The notes: generated from the letters alone by a model not told the origin. A stretch of DNA of 64,000 nucleotides from Suillus spraguei (GCA_016800925.1 JABCPU010000126.1:62001-126000); one strand, 5' to 3'. Counted from the stretch's first letter, positions 1 to 11,190 are shown. Program-made: numbers and translations.

Positions 1-1648
1 TGCTGGTCGCATAAACAACCATATGGACCCTGTGATAACAACATCACACAATGCGCTGGTGAATGACGACATTGGAGTCCACTAATTCGAGGTAAGGATT
101 CATCAGGTTATCCTAAGCTATGCTATGACTGGCCAGACCTTCGTGGTGAACAGGGCTTCAGGGCTTCTTGTGTATAATCTATGGCACTTAAGTGAGGGAC
201 CGTATGAGCTCAATGATCAAGTACTCACCCTAAACTACAGGCGACTAGAAACCAAGACGACAGCATATCAGGAAAGTGGCATCAGAATTGAAAGATTAAT
301 GTAACTCAGGCCACCGACTAGGGTTCAAAAGTCAGAGAGGCTACATGACCGAACAAAAAAGCTGACCGAACGATGCAATAGTGAGGATGCACTGATTGTT
401 CGTTATTATGACAGCTCTCTACGAAAGAAATAATGGAAAGGTGATCTCACAATTAGCCCTGTGATCCAGTGATTGTTGCCTGTGACTAAAAGAACAATTT
501 GAAGCCATCACTCTCGCAGATCCTGAAGGACTCACTTATCCACACCCTGGACGCATAGAAACTGGATTGTTGAAACAAATAAGCATCATGGCGAGGGCCA
601 CTCACTAGGAGACACATACCACTGAACGAAGAAAACGATCCAATACTGATAATTTGTCACTAAGACATCACAGATGCCCAATCATAGAGGACTTACTGTC
701 GTAAATGCTCCCAGCTTCGTCGTTAATGATCACTACACAATGTACCACAATAAGACAAATGTACTTGCCGGCATCTGCCTATTCTCCCGATGAGCGCGTT
801 TGAGACCCAGGAAGAAAACTATCGACTTACAAGGATATTTTAGTCATGCACTGGAGGGACATGCTACGTCGGCACGAAATGAGGATAGACCAGTATATTG
901 CCGTTATTGAGAATTGATTGATTGTGTCGAAAAGACTGACACCGTCATGGTATCAGCATATACGCAAGATTGTGGGTAGGACTCACAAGACCGTCATTAC
1001 CTAGCGATAAAAGATGACATTGCCAATATTTTGAATAATGTGAAAAGTTGTGCTCACAAATAACCTAAGTTTTTTCGGATCTTGGGGGAAAGATCGCAGG
1101 TAGAACACACACTGCCCAAAGGATATTCCATAGAGCCTCCAAAATTCTGTAGATCAATTGATTGGATAGAGACTGAGTGACACAAGACCGTACATTGTAG
1201 CTATGGTGTATCCTTGGCCTAAAGTCAGCTGCGAGGTAAAGTGAATTACCGGAATGCTCACCAATAAACCCCGGCCCCCACATAACCTCGATTGAATTGG
1301 GCGCCATGGGACAGTAAAGAAAGAGAGTGAGCTGAAGCAAACAGTGGATTTACGAAACTTCATGAATAAGTGCGCTTGCAAAGCACTACGGCAATCATGA
1401 CACCATTTGGAGACTCCGAGTTTTACTTGTGCTCATCTCAGTTAAGATATTAATTAGTATTTAAACAGACGTAATGAATCGAGAGTTCATGGGCCCGGAT
1501 CAGCAAATTTTCACTTGTCAAAAAGAAGTTTGATACTTACGATGAGTTTACGACGCTGAGAATGTAGCAATGCAATTAGTGGAAAAAGCAGTATAATATG
1601 GATTACGAACCAGTGTTCTGCCGGTCAGTGAATCAGAGTGAGTTCATG
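1..1648. other. No gene recognised; probably decayed repeat DNA
   Basis: Stops are frequent in all six frames and only short unconvincing reading frames occur. I recognise no conserved motif. The stretch borders a dense transposon block, so it may be decayed transposon sequence, but I could not read any retroelement domain in it. That origin is inference only. Confidence 0.4.
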
Positions 1649-2945
1649 GTACCCTGTTATCAGTCGGACCTTACTCGGTTCTTTCGAGTTTCTCCAAACC
1701 CTGCACAGAAAAAGTCCGAACACCCTCACGGCATTCACAACGAAAAGACCCCAGACTCTACAGAACATGTTCGCTTCAGTTTATTGTTGCAGCTATTATC
1801 GAGCGGTATATAGTAACGACCTTAAGGTATCCTTACTCCCTTCCCTCCCCTTGCTCTTCCCCAACTTGAGCTCGGATAGCACACGTCGAGACACCCATCA
1901 AGCGAACACAATCAAGGTTGTTGAGCAGCCACAAATGATCGATCTCGTGCAGCTCATCAACCGCCCTGATCTTCTGTTGTCATCGTCTTTAGCTCATCAA
2001 TGTCTTAGTACTTTTCGCATACCACTCTCATTGCTGACATGGTATTTGGTCTTCAAACATCGTGTCATTTGTATCATAGTATGCAGTAATGACACCGATG
2101 AATGTATCTTGAACTTGAAGTTCACCCCCTTGCGAAGCCTGCTAGTAACCATTAAATGGGTCAGAGTGTCTTGTTGTCGGTTGGATTGGTTGAGGTGGCG
2201 CCCAAGCACAGTGGTTCAAACAACGAGGTTGTGGTATGTTATATTATATTCAATCTAAGTATTCATCCTCATCCACGGAACGCACCATCAAGAGTACTGA
2301 ACTGCGAGATACGAACACGGGTGAGGTGGAACGGAATTAGCGAGTCGTCGAACTCGCTGGTCACAACTCAGCATGCAATGATATAATCGCGTGCAGTGTG
2401 TATCAATCAGTCACAGAACTCACGGAGTGCGGATGATACTTAAGGTGGCTAAAGAGCAAGCAAGCAAAGTCAGTATGCATACCCTCATCCGAGTCGCGGG
2501 TGACGAGTTTATTGGCGAGCGTAAGACCAGGCATAACTTGAAGATGCGCTCGAGCCAGAAGATAAAAGTAACGGAACCACAGAAGGCTGATTAGATATCC
2601 ACAAAGAGATATTCGCGCTAGGTAGAAACCTTGATATAAGTGTCGGAGTGAATATTCTATATCATGATTTGGAAGCCGTAGGACTACCGGACTTCAGCAG
2701 CCTGGATCTCAGACTCTTCAGAGAAATACGTGATATTTTCATTAATGTCAGTGAGGCTGGAGGTTGTTATATGGCGAGGCTGTCATATAGCAGCTGCAAC
2801 AAATAAACTGAAGCGAACATATCCATATCCTGCAGAGTCTGGGGTCTTTTCGGTGTGAATGCCGTGAGGGTGTTCGGACTTTTTCTGTGCAGGGTCTGGA
2901 GAAACTCGAGAGAACCGAGTAAGAACCGAGTGATAACAGGGTACC
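1649..2945. repeat. 1.3-kb unit with ~150-bp inverted arms
   Basis: The segment 1649-1797 reappears as its reverse complement at 2786-2945. The outer ends both read GGTACCCTGTTATCA inward, and I estimate about 85-90% identity by eye, with small indels. About 990 bp lie between the arms, with no convincing protein. The arms themselves are partly open (they encode similar short peptides on opposite strands), which is a consequence of the duplication and not evidence for a gene. It could be a non-autonomous DNA transposon with long terminal inverted repeats, or two head-to-head fragments of one dispersed repeat. I see no target-site duplication at the outer edges. Confidence 0.75.
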
Positions 2946-3446
2946 GGAAACCGAAACAGAGTCACGGTCATCGACTGCGATTCGTGGGAAAGTACACGAA
3001 TGAAGTTCACCGACACAGTCAAAACCTGTTCAGAACAAGCCAGATTTGGTGTAGCTCAGGACAGTGTTCGTAAACGCTCATCTTGGTTTAATTGAGGCAA
3101 ATTGAGACAAATGATAGTCTGGATGGCATTGTGGAACTGCTCGTCGAGCGGACTTTGAATTACCCGAGTGCATAAAGCTGTTGAAACGTCACTTAACGAG
3201 CAAGAAAGTTTTGCGCTAGAGATCTAAGTTTACAGCACAAAGGAGCCCTATTGGAAGGCCCAGGAGTCGCACAACACTCATGATCAGGGAGCTGGCGCTG
3301 CTGATAGTGTGGAGAAGAAAATGCAGGGCTTGGAGGGGATGGGTGATGTGGCGAAAGTTGGTAGTGGGGCTGTTGGGAAGACTGGTATCAGTGGAACTCC
3401 TCTTCATCTCCACGCTCCTCCATCTCATCATCTGTGCTAAGGTCGG
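2946..3446. other. Intergenic, no gene seen
   Basis: This stretch lies between the inverted-arm unit and the first solo LTR. Only short overlapping open frames on both strands are present near 3216-3537 and none resembles a known family. Confidence 0.5.
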
Positions 3447-3909
3447 TGTTACAGTTGTACGTGCCCCTATTCATTTTCTCCTCTACTTTGGATATTACGT
3501 AACTCTGACTCATATGCTCAATGCATCTGTACTATAGTTGCCTTCCTTCTTTGGATACGCACTTACATTCTCATGTCTCTCTTGGTCCGTGCGCACATAT
3601 GACCTATTTAAGCACGTTGTATTACGCTTGTATACTTTACTTTAATCTTACTGGGTTTTACCTGGAACATCCTTTGCTTAGGTCCCCAACCTAAGTCATC
3701 TTGAATCGTCTCTAAGTCTAAGCACTCCTTAGTCTTAGTCTCTATTCTTGTAGAACCTCTTAGACTTGTCTTTGAGGCCGAACCCTTAATCGTACTTGGA
3801 ACGCGTTCCTTGTACTTTCACCTTGTCTTCTTTTAGACATTGTAGAACTTCCCAGTAGACCGCCTGTGTCTTTTCACTGTCGCTGGTGATGCCACCCCAG
3901 TTCGTAACA
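3447..3909 (-). mobile_element. Solo LTR, family A (copy 1, reversed)
   Basis: This 463-bp sequence is the reverse complement of the 472-bp and 473-bp LTRs at 6073-6544 and 9488-9960. On its own strand it begins TGTTACGAACTGGGGTGGC and ends in TGTAACA, the usual TG...CA LTR termini. No internal retroelement coding sequence adjoins it, so it is a solo LTR. Unlike the other two copies it lacks a target-site duplication (flanks GTCGG and TGTAA), which suggests a rearranged or old copy. Confidence 0.85.
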
Positions 3910-4085
3910 TGTAACCTAAACAGTTATGTATTGAAGCATACACATCAGCAAGAACAGATGAGTGATGAAATACCTTCTCGTGTGTAAACCCTCGCCTACA
4001 TATAGTTCTGGAGATCGTTGCAATCAAAACTTCAACACCACAAGTCTCCTACAATTGAACCTGCATCTCAGTGAGGAGAATATCT

Positions 4086-4593
4086 TGTTAGAATCCGCGT
4101 CCGATAGCCCCCAACTGGAAGAAGATAGAGATATCCGGAAATGATATCCGGAAGTATTTCCAGTCATGTGACCTGTCATCCAGATTAGGTTACTCCTCTT
4201 AAATCACCAGACTACCTGTCAAGTAGCAGAGTAGACTAAACACTCATCCATAATAATGATAGCATAGTGTACAGCTACTTACTCCAGACTCCGTCATATC
4301 ATTGGAGATGATGACAGAGATACTCCATACATATTTAGTATAAGAACAACATGTAAACTACAAGTTAAAGGGTTGAAATAAAGAATCTATTCTGTACCAA
4401 AATTACTCTGCTCCTATCAAACTGGATTTCCAATCCTTTCCAGTTCCTAACATAGTCCGCTCTTCCAGAACCCAGAAAACATCTCGGAAACCTCCTCCGG
4501 AAATCCTTTGGATTCCTTTCAGAAACTTTATTGGAAACTCATCTGGAAGCCCTCCGGATTCTTTCCCCCTATACTCTGGCTATAATCTTATCA
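4086..4593 (+). repeat. Copia 5' LTR (508 bp)
   Basis: It starts TGTTAGAATCCG and ends CTTATCA, and is matched along its whole length by 10665-11190. The 3' copy is 18 bp longer, mainly from an extra stretch near 11049-11070. The two LTRs differ at scattered positions, consistent with an old insertion. Confidence 0.95.
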
Positions 4594-4610
4594 GGTTATA
4601 AGCCCTGCTA
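4594..4610 (+). promoter_or_regulatory. Putative primer-binding site (half initiator-tRNA type)
   Basis: The bases directly after the 5' LTR read GGTTATAAGCCCTGCTA. Their complement resembles the anticodon stem-loop of initiator methionine tRNA (GGGCTCATAACC) with one mismatch. Drosophila copia and relatives prime from an internally cleaved initiator tRNA half, so this fits the element type. The primer assignment is inference. Confidence 0.55.
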
Positions 4611-4615
4611 CTCAA

Positions 4616-5820
4616 ATGGATTACAGGATGCCCTCCAGTTCCAGTTCTCTGTTTAATATTCCACATCTTGCTGAAGATGGATCCAATTGGGTCACTTACA
4701 AGAATTGCATGACAATTGCCTTAAGGGCGCGCAGACTCAGAGAATATGTAGACGGGACGGTAGTCAAGTCCATCTGCTATGTTGCTGACACAGCTGGAGT
4801 AGTATGCAAACCGGACGGAACTACAGCGACCCCAGACAAAATCAAGGACAATAGGAAGGAAGTTAATGAGTACATACAGAAAGACTCACTCGTCCAACAG
4901 CATATCTTCAGCACTATCACAGATAGGCTGATGCTACAGCTGGATAGCATGGATTCCAGATCTGGCATGTGGTCAGAACTCCGGAAGATCCATGAGGACA
5001 AGTCCACCCTAGTAAAGGCGGATGTCTGGAATGCATGCTCCTAACTTGTTGTGACAAATCCAGAGATGCAAAGGTGCACTTTGGAGAGTTGAATTGACTC
5101 CGCCAGACCATGGCTGGAATGGGTACACAGGTAGCTGATGAAGACTATGCTGCCATAATCATGGGATCACTCCTGGATTCTTACCGTTCGATCATATCAT
5201 CTTTGGAAGCCACCGCAGGTTATGCCCAGAAGGTAGTGATGCCTCATGAGCTAATAACTGCAGTAACCGTGGAGTATGAGCATCGGCTCATCAGAAATCC
5301 ACATTCTGGAAAGAAGGCTGTAAATTCTGCATTGTCCACCAGAACTTATTCTCGGAATAGCCGTGGAGCAAACAAGGATGTCATATGTTACAACTGCAAC
5401 AAGAAAGGACACTACAAATCAGATTGTTGGGCCACCGGAGGAGGAAAGGAAGGACAGAGACCGGAAAGTCAAAGATGCAAAGGTAGCGGAAACTTGAAGA
5501 AGCCAACTGCTAATACTGCAGCAGCTGCCCCTATCCCACTTGAAAACTTTGCTTTTGCAACAATTTCTGGACCTCTGGAAAGCCACTGGAGCACAATATT
5601 GGACTGCAGAGCAACGTCTCATTTTTGTCCAGACCAGGAACAATTCACCAAATTCACAGAGATCCCACCCCAGGAAGTCCAGATGGCAGATGGTACAGCC
5701 ATTAGTATTTTCGGATGAGGAGAGGTCCAGCTGGAATTGCCACTCGGAGAAGTGAGAACCACTGTAACCCTCTGGAATGTGCTATACACACCTAAAATGG
5801 CACTAACTCTCATTTCCACA
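4616..5820 (+). pseudogene. Copia gag and protease region, broken
   Basis: The gag part runs from ATG 4616 (about 143 codons to a stop at 5044) and resumes in another frame from 5110. It carries the zinc knuckle CYNCNKKGHYKSDC at 5386-5427 (C-X2-C-X4-H-X4-C), which packages element RNA. The protease follows near 5590-5630, where the usual D-S-G-A triad of copia (LDSGATSHF) is changed to D-C-R-A, so the catalytic loop is lost. A further in-frame stop lies at 5716-5718. Together these show a non-functional polyprotein. Confidence 0.88.
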
Positions 5821-6072
5821 TGTCAGCTAACTGCCACAGGTTTTGCTATTCATTTTGAAAACACACACTGCAAAATCCAGACCCCTGCTCCGAAGCGAAA
5901 GCTGATTGCAACAATTCCCTTGATCAATGGTCTGTACACCATATCCGCCGCTCCAGAAGAACAAGCAAATGTTGCCAAACTCACAGTATGTGAACTCCAT
6001 CGAATTCTCAGACATGTTGCACAACCCGCCGTGATCCATGCAGTGAAGCATGACTTAATCCAAGGCGTTGAG

Positions 6073-6544
6073 TGTTACGACTGGGGTGGCGTCACCAGCG
6101 ACAGTGAAAAGACACAGACAGTCTGCTGGGAAGTTCTACAATGTCCAGAGAAGGACAAGGTGAAAGTACAAGGAACGTGTTCCGAGTATGATCAAGGGTT
6201 TGGCCTCAAAGACAAGTCTAAGAGGTTCTACGAGAATAGAGACTAAGACTAAGGAGTGCTTAGACTTAGAGACGATTCAAGATGACTTAGGTTGGAGACC
6301 TAAGCAAAGGATGTTCCAGGTAAAACCCAGTAAGATTAAAGTAAAGTATACAAGCGTACTACAACATGCTTACATAGGTCAATATGTGCGCATGGACCAA
6401 GAGAGATGTGAGAATGTGAGTGCATATCCAAAGAAGGAAGGCAACTATAGTACAGATGCATTGAGCATATGAATCAGAGTCATGTTTCATAATGTACAAC
6501 ATGAAAGAGAAAGAGAATGAATAGGGGCACGTACACTTGTAACA
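6073..6544 (+). mobile_element. Solo LTR, family A (copy 2), inside copia integrase
   Basis: This 472-bp LTR (TGTTACGACTGG ... ACTTGTAACA) is flanked by the perfect 5-bp duplication TTGAG at 6068-6072 and 6545-6549. Removing the LTR and one TTGAG restores the integrase reading frame across the junction, which shows a clean insertion followed by LTR-LTR recombination. The parent element's internal region is not in the window, so its superfamily is not proven. Confidence 0.95.
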
Positions 6545-6566
6545 TTGAGCTTGACTCCGCTTCAAA

Positions 6567-7207
6567 GAGACAGGGGTAGTGATGGTGGAATTGATATAAT
6601 GGGTGGCTTGGACAGCATTATCAGCCTTTCCTGTAGTGATATGTTGGATAATAGCCCTTTTGTCAGTAGAGGTAAGCTTGGATGGACGTCCTCCACAAGA
6701 GTTTTCCTTGTCTGGGTGGCTTTCTTTGATGAACTTGGCCACAGTGGACTTGCATACTCCAGTTCTAGAGGAAATTTGGTGAGCAGAGAGGCCAGCATAA
6801 GACAGAGAGAGGATATTATCTCTTTGAGCAGAGGAGATGGCTTTCATGGTGATTATGACTATGATACATGAGATATTCTGGTTTATATAGTTAGATATAG
6901 TCATAAAATAACATAATGACACCACTTTATAATTTATATAATAGTGGCATGATTTTTATGGTGTCATAAATAATGATTTATATAGTTTTAATATACACTC
7001 AAAAAACTGTCCACATGAGTCATCATTTTATAAGCCTTATATCTCCACCATATCTCCGCCGATTCCCACGGTGTAGGGCTCAAATAAAAGCCCTGAAGCC
7101 ATACTACAATGTGGTATAAGTATGTCCTTGAGGAATTTGTTCATTCTCACACAATATCATAGATAGTGAAAAATGTCAAAACATGCGGACAGTTTTTTGA
7201 GCCACTG
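6567..7207 (-). mobile_element. Truncated Tc1/mariner element (5' part)
   Basis: On the minus strand an ATG at 6847-6845 opens a peptide with a Tc1-type N-terminal helix-turn-helix (ISSAQRDNILSLSYAGLSAH and then STVAKFIKE), which binds the terminal repeats. It runs about 95 residues and stops matching at the junction with copia near 6567, so the DDE catalytic domain is missing. The outer end is preserved: reading inward from 7207 it starts CAGTGGCTCAAAAAACTGTC, next to a TA, the target of this superfamily. A related inverted copy of the terminal motif lies at 6996-7014. Deletion removed the other terminus together with part of the integrase gene. Confidence 0.85.
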
Positions 7208-7719
7208 TATTTGTGGGGACCTGCTCAGACAGAAAGTGTAGCTGGACATGTATACTATGTCAGCTTCACTGACGACTTCAGCCGCTGGACTGTGATTGAA
7301 TTCCTGAAGCTTAAAAGTGATGCATTGTCCACTTTCAAACATTTCCAAGCCAAGATGTCACACCAGAATTCCGGAACCCAAGTCTAAAAACTTCGCTCAG
7401 ACAGAGGCAGAGAATACCTGGGACTGGAATTTGACACATACCTGAAGGATTAAGGTATCAAGCGACAGCTTACAGTCCACAACTCACCCCAGCAGAACGG
7501 AGTTGCAGAACGTCTTAACCGGACACTTGTAGAGCATGCCTGAGCCATGTTAATTGGCTGGAACATGCCAAAGTACCTCTGGGCGGAAGCTGTCAATTAT
7601 GCCACTTGGTTGAAGAATCATTTTCCATCCAATGCCATACTGGATAAAACTCCTTTCGAGCTTGTCCATAAATCCAAACCTAATCTTGCGCTTGCACATG
7701 AGTTCGGAACTCCGGTGTA

Positions 7720-8116
7720 GAGAAACAATCCTGCCTGGGGGGACAGGTATAAGAAGCAGGGAGCAGTATGTTCAGCCCAAAGGGCTTCTGACTAGCCAAA
7801 ACTCAATGGAAGGAGAGAGGAAACAGTCAAAGACAGTGGTAGTGTTCACTTTAGAAAAATAGGTATCCAGGAGCTAACTAGTGAGCTATGAAAGCTGCCA
7901 AACTAGAAAAACTACAAAGAGAAAAGCTGCACAAGAACTCAAATGAGTGAGGAGCTAACAGTACTGGAACTAAGTAGAATCCTTGGTGGTGCAAAGAGTG
8001 AAAGGTAAGGTGCTTATGTAATCATCAAAAGTGCGAACCTAAGGTAAGGAAAGTCCAAGTATGAGACACCATGCAAAAACTACCTTTTCAAGCCCAGCCT
8101 GAGTTTGTCTGTCACA
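7720..8116. mobile_element. 397-bp unclassified insertion in copia (hAT-like duplication)
   Basis: The copia protein reads GTPV up to 7719 and continues as PVYVHTTTGGKLEA from 8117, so the 397 bp between are foreign. They are flanked by CCGGTGTA (7712-7719) and CCGGTATA (8117-8124), an 8-bp direct repeat with one mismatch, the length made by hAT transposases. Terminal inverted repeats are weak at best and no coding sequence is recognisable. It is probably a short non-autonomous DNA element; the class is inference. Confidence 0.65.
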
Positions 8117-9487
8117 CCGGTATACGTCCATACTACCACTGGAGGGAAGTTGGAGGCCTGAGTGGAAGAAGCCACATTTGTAGGAATAGATGGAGAAAGC
8201 AAAGGTTTCCAGATCTGGTGGCTGGAGAAACAGAGAGTGTCTATTTAATGGAACGTAACATTTCCGCCAATGGCAAAGTCTGTTGTCAATGCTGATGATG
8301 TTCCAGACGAGGGGGAGTATAGTGGACCAGAAAATCTGGAACATCCAGAAGAAGCACTGGACAATCCACCACCCACTTGGAAAATCGTCCAGCCCACACC
8401 AGCATTACCTCCGGATCTGAAAACTCCACCCCGGATTTCACAGCAACTTCCTGCACCTGTTGCCCCACGAGTTACCAGAGTCTGACCACCTGCAGGATAT
8501 TACTGTGCCCTTCATAAAGGTGGAAACACTGCAAGTTCCATAATAGAAGCTGCATATGCCATTATTGAGCCATCCAGAGATGATGAAAAGGACCTACATG
8601 AAAGCGCACAAGCTGCCACACTTCCAGAACTGATGCTGAAGGAAGCATTGAATGGTCCTGATGGTCCAGAATGGCAAGAGGCCATAGACTACGAGTTAAT
8701 CCAGCTTAAAAAGCTAAATGCCTGGAAGATTGTAGATCCCCCGTGAGGTGTAAACATAATCCCAAGCCATTTTGTTTTAGTGACGAAGTGCAGACCGGAC
8801 GGAGAAAGCTCAAACTCCAAGCGCATCTAGTGGCTAACAGACAACGTCAAAAGCATGGAATTGAGTATTCCAAGACTTTTGCTCCAACCACTAATATGAC
8901 CACCATCCGCACAGTACTTTCCATCGCCACACATAGAGATTTGGAAATCCATCAGATCGACATCAAAAGTGCCTACCTTAATGCAGAATTAAAGGACACC
9001 ATCTATATGCAACCTCCAACCAGATATCTATCTCCGGAAGATGAAGGAAAAGTCCTCCTCCTATTACAGAGCCTTTACGGTCTCAAACAGGCCAGATTTG
9101 AATGGTCCGAGGAGCTAGAGAAGTTCTTTCTTGATGCCGGATTTACGCGCTCACAAGTAGACCAAGCAGTTTACTTCCGCCGGAAATCAGAGGAACACAC
9201 AGTCATCACAGTATCTGTAGATGACATGGCTGTCACATCCAAGTAACAGAAGCACATAGACCACTTCAAAGCGGAACTCCAAAAAAGATTTGAAATCTCT
9301 GACTTAGGGGAACTCACCTGGTTATTAGGACTTAAGGTAGAATGAGACTGCCCCAACCGGACTATTGCACTTTCGCAGAAGGCATATGTCCAAACCATTC
9401 TGGAACATTTCCGACTCTAGGATGCAAAGTCCACCCATATCCCCATGATTTCCAGAGTTATGCTTTCCACAGATCAATCCCCATCCA
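8117..9487 (+). pseudogene. Copia linker and reverse transcriptase, broken
   Basis: After the linker (KLEA, stop, VEEATFVGIDGESKGFQIWW) the RT domain is readable from about 8590 to 9487, with a stop at 8743-8745 and a frame change just after it. It contains the copia blocks RKLKLQAHLVA, IEYSKTFAPT, HQIDIKSAYLNAEL and LYGLKQARFEWS. The catalytic aspartates are present as S-V-D-D-M (aspartate codons 9220-9225). Further stops at 9244-9246 and 9342 onward break it, and the 3' part is cut at 9487 by a solo LTR. Confidence 0.92.
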
Positions 9488-9960
9488 TGTTACGAACTGG
9501 GGTGGCATCACCAGCGACAGTGATAAGACACAGAAGTTCTGCTGGGAGGTTCGACTATGTTCAAAAGAGAACAAGGATTACTACAAGGAAACGTTCCAAG
9601 TAGGATCAAGGGTTCGGTCAAAGAGTCACAACTCTAAGACGATCGGTAGAATAGAGACTACGGCTAAGGAGTGCTTAGACTTAGAGACAATTCAGACGAC
9701 TTAGGTTGGAGACCTAAGCAAAGGATATTCCAGGTAAAACCCAGTAAGATTAAAGTAAAGTATACAAGTGTAATACAACGTGCTTAAATAAGCCAATATG
9801 TGCGCATGGACCAAGAGAGACGTGAGAACGTAAGTGCATATCCAAGGAAGGAAGGCAACTATAGTACAGATGCGTTGAGCATATGAGTCAGAGTCACGTT
9901 ACGTAATACACAAGGTAAAGGAGACGAAGAAAATGAATAGGGGCACATATGACTGTAACA
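9488..9960 (+). mobile_element. Solo LTR, family A (copy 3), between RT and RNase H
   Basis: This 473-bp LTR (TGTTACGAACTGGGG ... GACTGTAACA) has a perfect 5-bp target duplication ATCCA at 9483-9487 and 9961-9965. It is close to copy 2 but with many point differences, so the two are independent insertions into the same dead copia. Confidence 0.95.
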
Positions 9961-9965
9961 ATCCA

Positions 9966-10655
9966 CTTCCGATGAATCAGAAGAAATGCAGGAAGTACCA
10001 TACCAGCGCGGAATAGGATCCCTCATGTATGCTGCTACCAGCACACATCCAGATATTGCATTCCCTGTCTCCATATTGTCTCAGTTCATGTGGAAACCCA
10101 GCCAGACCCACTGGGAAGCAGTAAAAGATGTAATCCATTATTTTAAGGGTACTTCCGACTTCAAACTGATGCTCAGAGGATCCAATGCAGGTTTAGAAGC
10201 TTATGTTGATGCAGATTGGGCTTCACAACCACACTGGCATTCCATGTCCAGATATACAGTAATGTTGCACGGAGCTCTGGTAGCATGGAGCGCACGGAAA
10301 CAATCTATTATAGCCCTTTCCACTGCAGAGGCAGAATACATTGCATTGATCAGAGTTGCTTGGGAAATCCTCTATCTACAGTCACTCATCAGAGAGTTAT
10401 ATGAACCCATCACTAAACCCATCATTGTCTACTGCGACAACCAAGGAGCTATTTCACTTGCGTCTAACTCCAAATTCCATGCCCATACCAAACACATCGA
10501 CATCCATTTTCATTTTATCTGTTACTTAGTAAAGCACGGAATTCTCGACATCCAGTATTGTCTGATGGATGAAAAAATTGCAGACATATTCACCAAAGCA
10601 CTTTCAATGCCGCGACTTCAGAAGTTGCGAGCCGGTCTCGGACTAGATACCGCTC
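9966..10655 (+). pseudogene. Copia RNase H domain
   Basis: A long open frame encodes the connection and RNase H: PYQRGIGSLMYAATSTHPDI, EAYVDADWAS (first catalytic aspartates), AWSARKQSIIALSTAEAEYI (catalytic glutamate), IVYCDNQGAI and HTKHIDIHFHFI. It stays open past 10656 into the 3' LTR. It is the best preserved part of the element, but is cut from its own RT by the solo LTR, so it is not expressed as part of a polyprotein. Confidence 0.93.
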
Positions 10656-10664
10656 AAGGGGGAG
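10656..10664 (+). promoter_or_regulatory. Polypurine tract of the copia element
   Basis: The nine bases AAGGGGGAG lie immediately before the 3' LTR start TGTTAGAATCC. A purine run in this place primes plus-strand DNA synthesis in LTR retrotransposons. Confidence 0.8.
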
Positions 10665-11190
10665 TGTTAGAATCCGTGTCCAATAGCCCCTAACCGGAAG
10701 AAGATAGAGATATCCGGAAATGATATCTGGAAGTATTTCCAGTCATGTGACCTGTCATCCAGATTAGGTTACTCCTCTTAAATCACTGGACTACCTGTCA
10801 AGTAGCAGAGTAGACTAACACTCATCCATAATAATGATGGCATAGTGTACAGTTACTTACTCCAGACTACATCATATCATTGGAGATGATGATGGAGATA
10901 CTCCATACATATTTAGTATAAGAACAACATGTAAACTACAAGTTTAAGGGTTGAAATAAGAAATCTATTCTGTACTGAAGTTACTCTACTCCTATAAAAC
11001 CGGATTTCCAATCCTTTCTGGTTCCTAACATAGTCCGCTCTTCCGGAACCCCTATTTCCGGAATACCTCCGGAAAACATCTCGGAAACCTCCTCCAGAAA
11101 TCCTTTGGATTCCTTTTGGAAACTTTATCAGAAACTCATCTGGAAGCCCTCCGGATTCTTTCCCCCTATACTCCGGCTATAATCTTATCA
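10665..11190 (+). repeat. Copia 3' LTR (526 bp)
   Basis: It is the counterpart of 4086-4593, with the same TGTTAGAATCC start and AATCTTATCA end. It is followed directly by the target duplication TATCT at 11191-11195. Confidence 0.95.

Larger units (their letters stand above)
5960..7719 (+). pseudogene. Copia integrase region, split by insertions
   Basis: The zinc-binding start (LHRILRHV and following) runs to 6072, is cut by the solo LTR, and resumes at 6545 with codons reading V-E-L-D-S-A-S-K. The core returns at about 7209 with LWGPAQTES and the catalytic-domain block YVSFTDDFSRW. It continues through RSDRGREYL and PQQNGVAERLNRT, typical copia integrase blocks, to 7719. The stretch between LDSASK and LWGP, normally several tens of residues with two zinc-binding cysteines, is absent; the Tc1 fragment lies there instead. 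Stops at 7384-7386, 7450-7452 and 7540-7542 confirm that it is dead. Confidence 0.9.
4086..11190 (+). mobile_element. Complete but degenerate Ty1/copia LTR retrotransposon
   Basis: The element has two similar LTRs (4086-4593 and 10665-11190), each beginning TGTTAGAATCC and ending AATCTTATCA. A 5-bp target duplication TATCT sits at 4081-4085 and 11191-11195. Internally it carries, in the copia order, gag with a CCHC knuckle, protease, integrase, reverse transcriptase and RNase H. Integrase before RT is diagnostic for copia rather than gypsy. A primer-binding site follows the 5' LTR and a purine tract precedes the 3' LTR. Every coding domain has stops or frameshifts, and four later insertions break it: solo LTRs at 6073-6544 and 9488-9960, a Tc1 fragment at about 6567-7207, and an unknown insert at 7720-8116. 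It cannot encode its own mobility. Confidence 0.96.
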
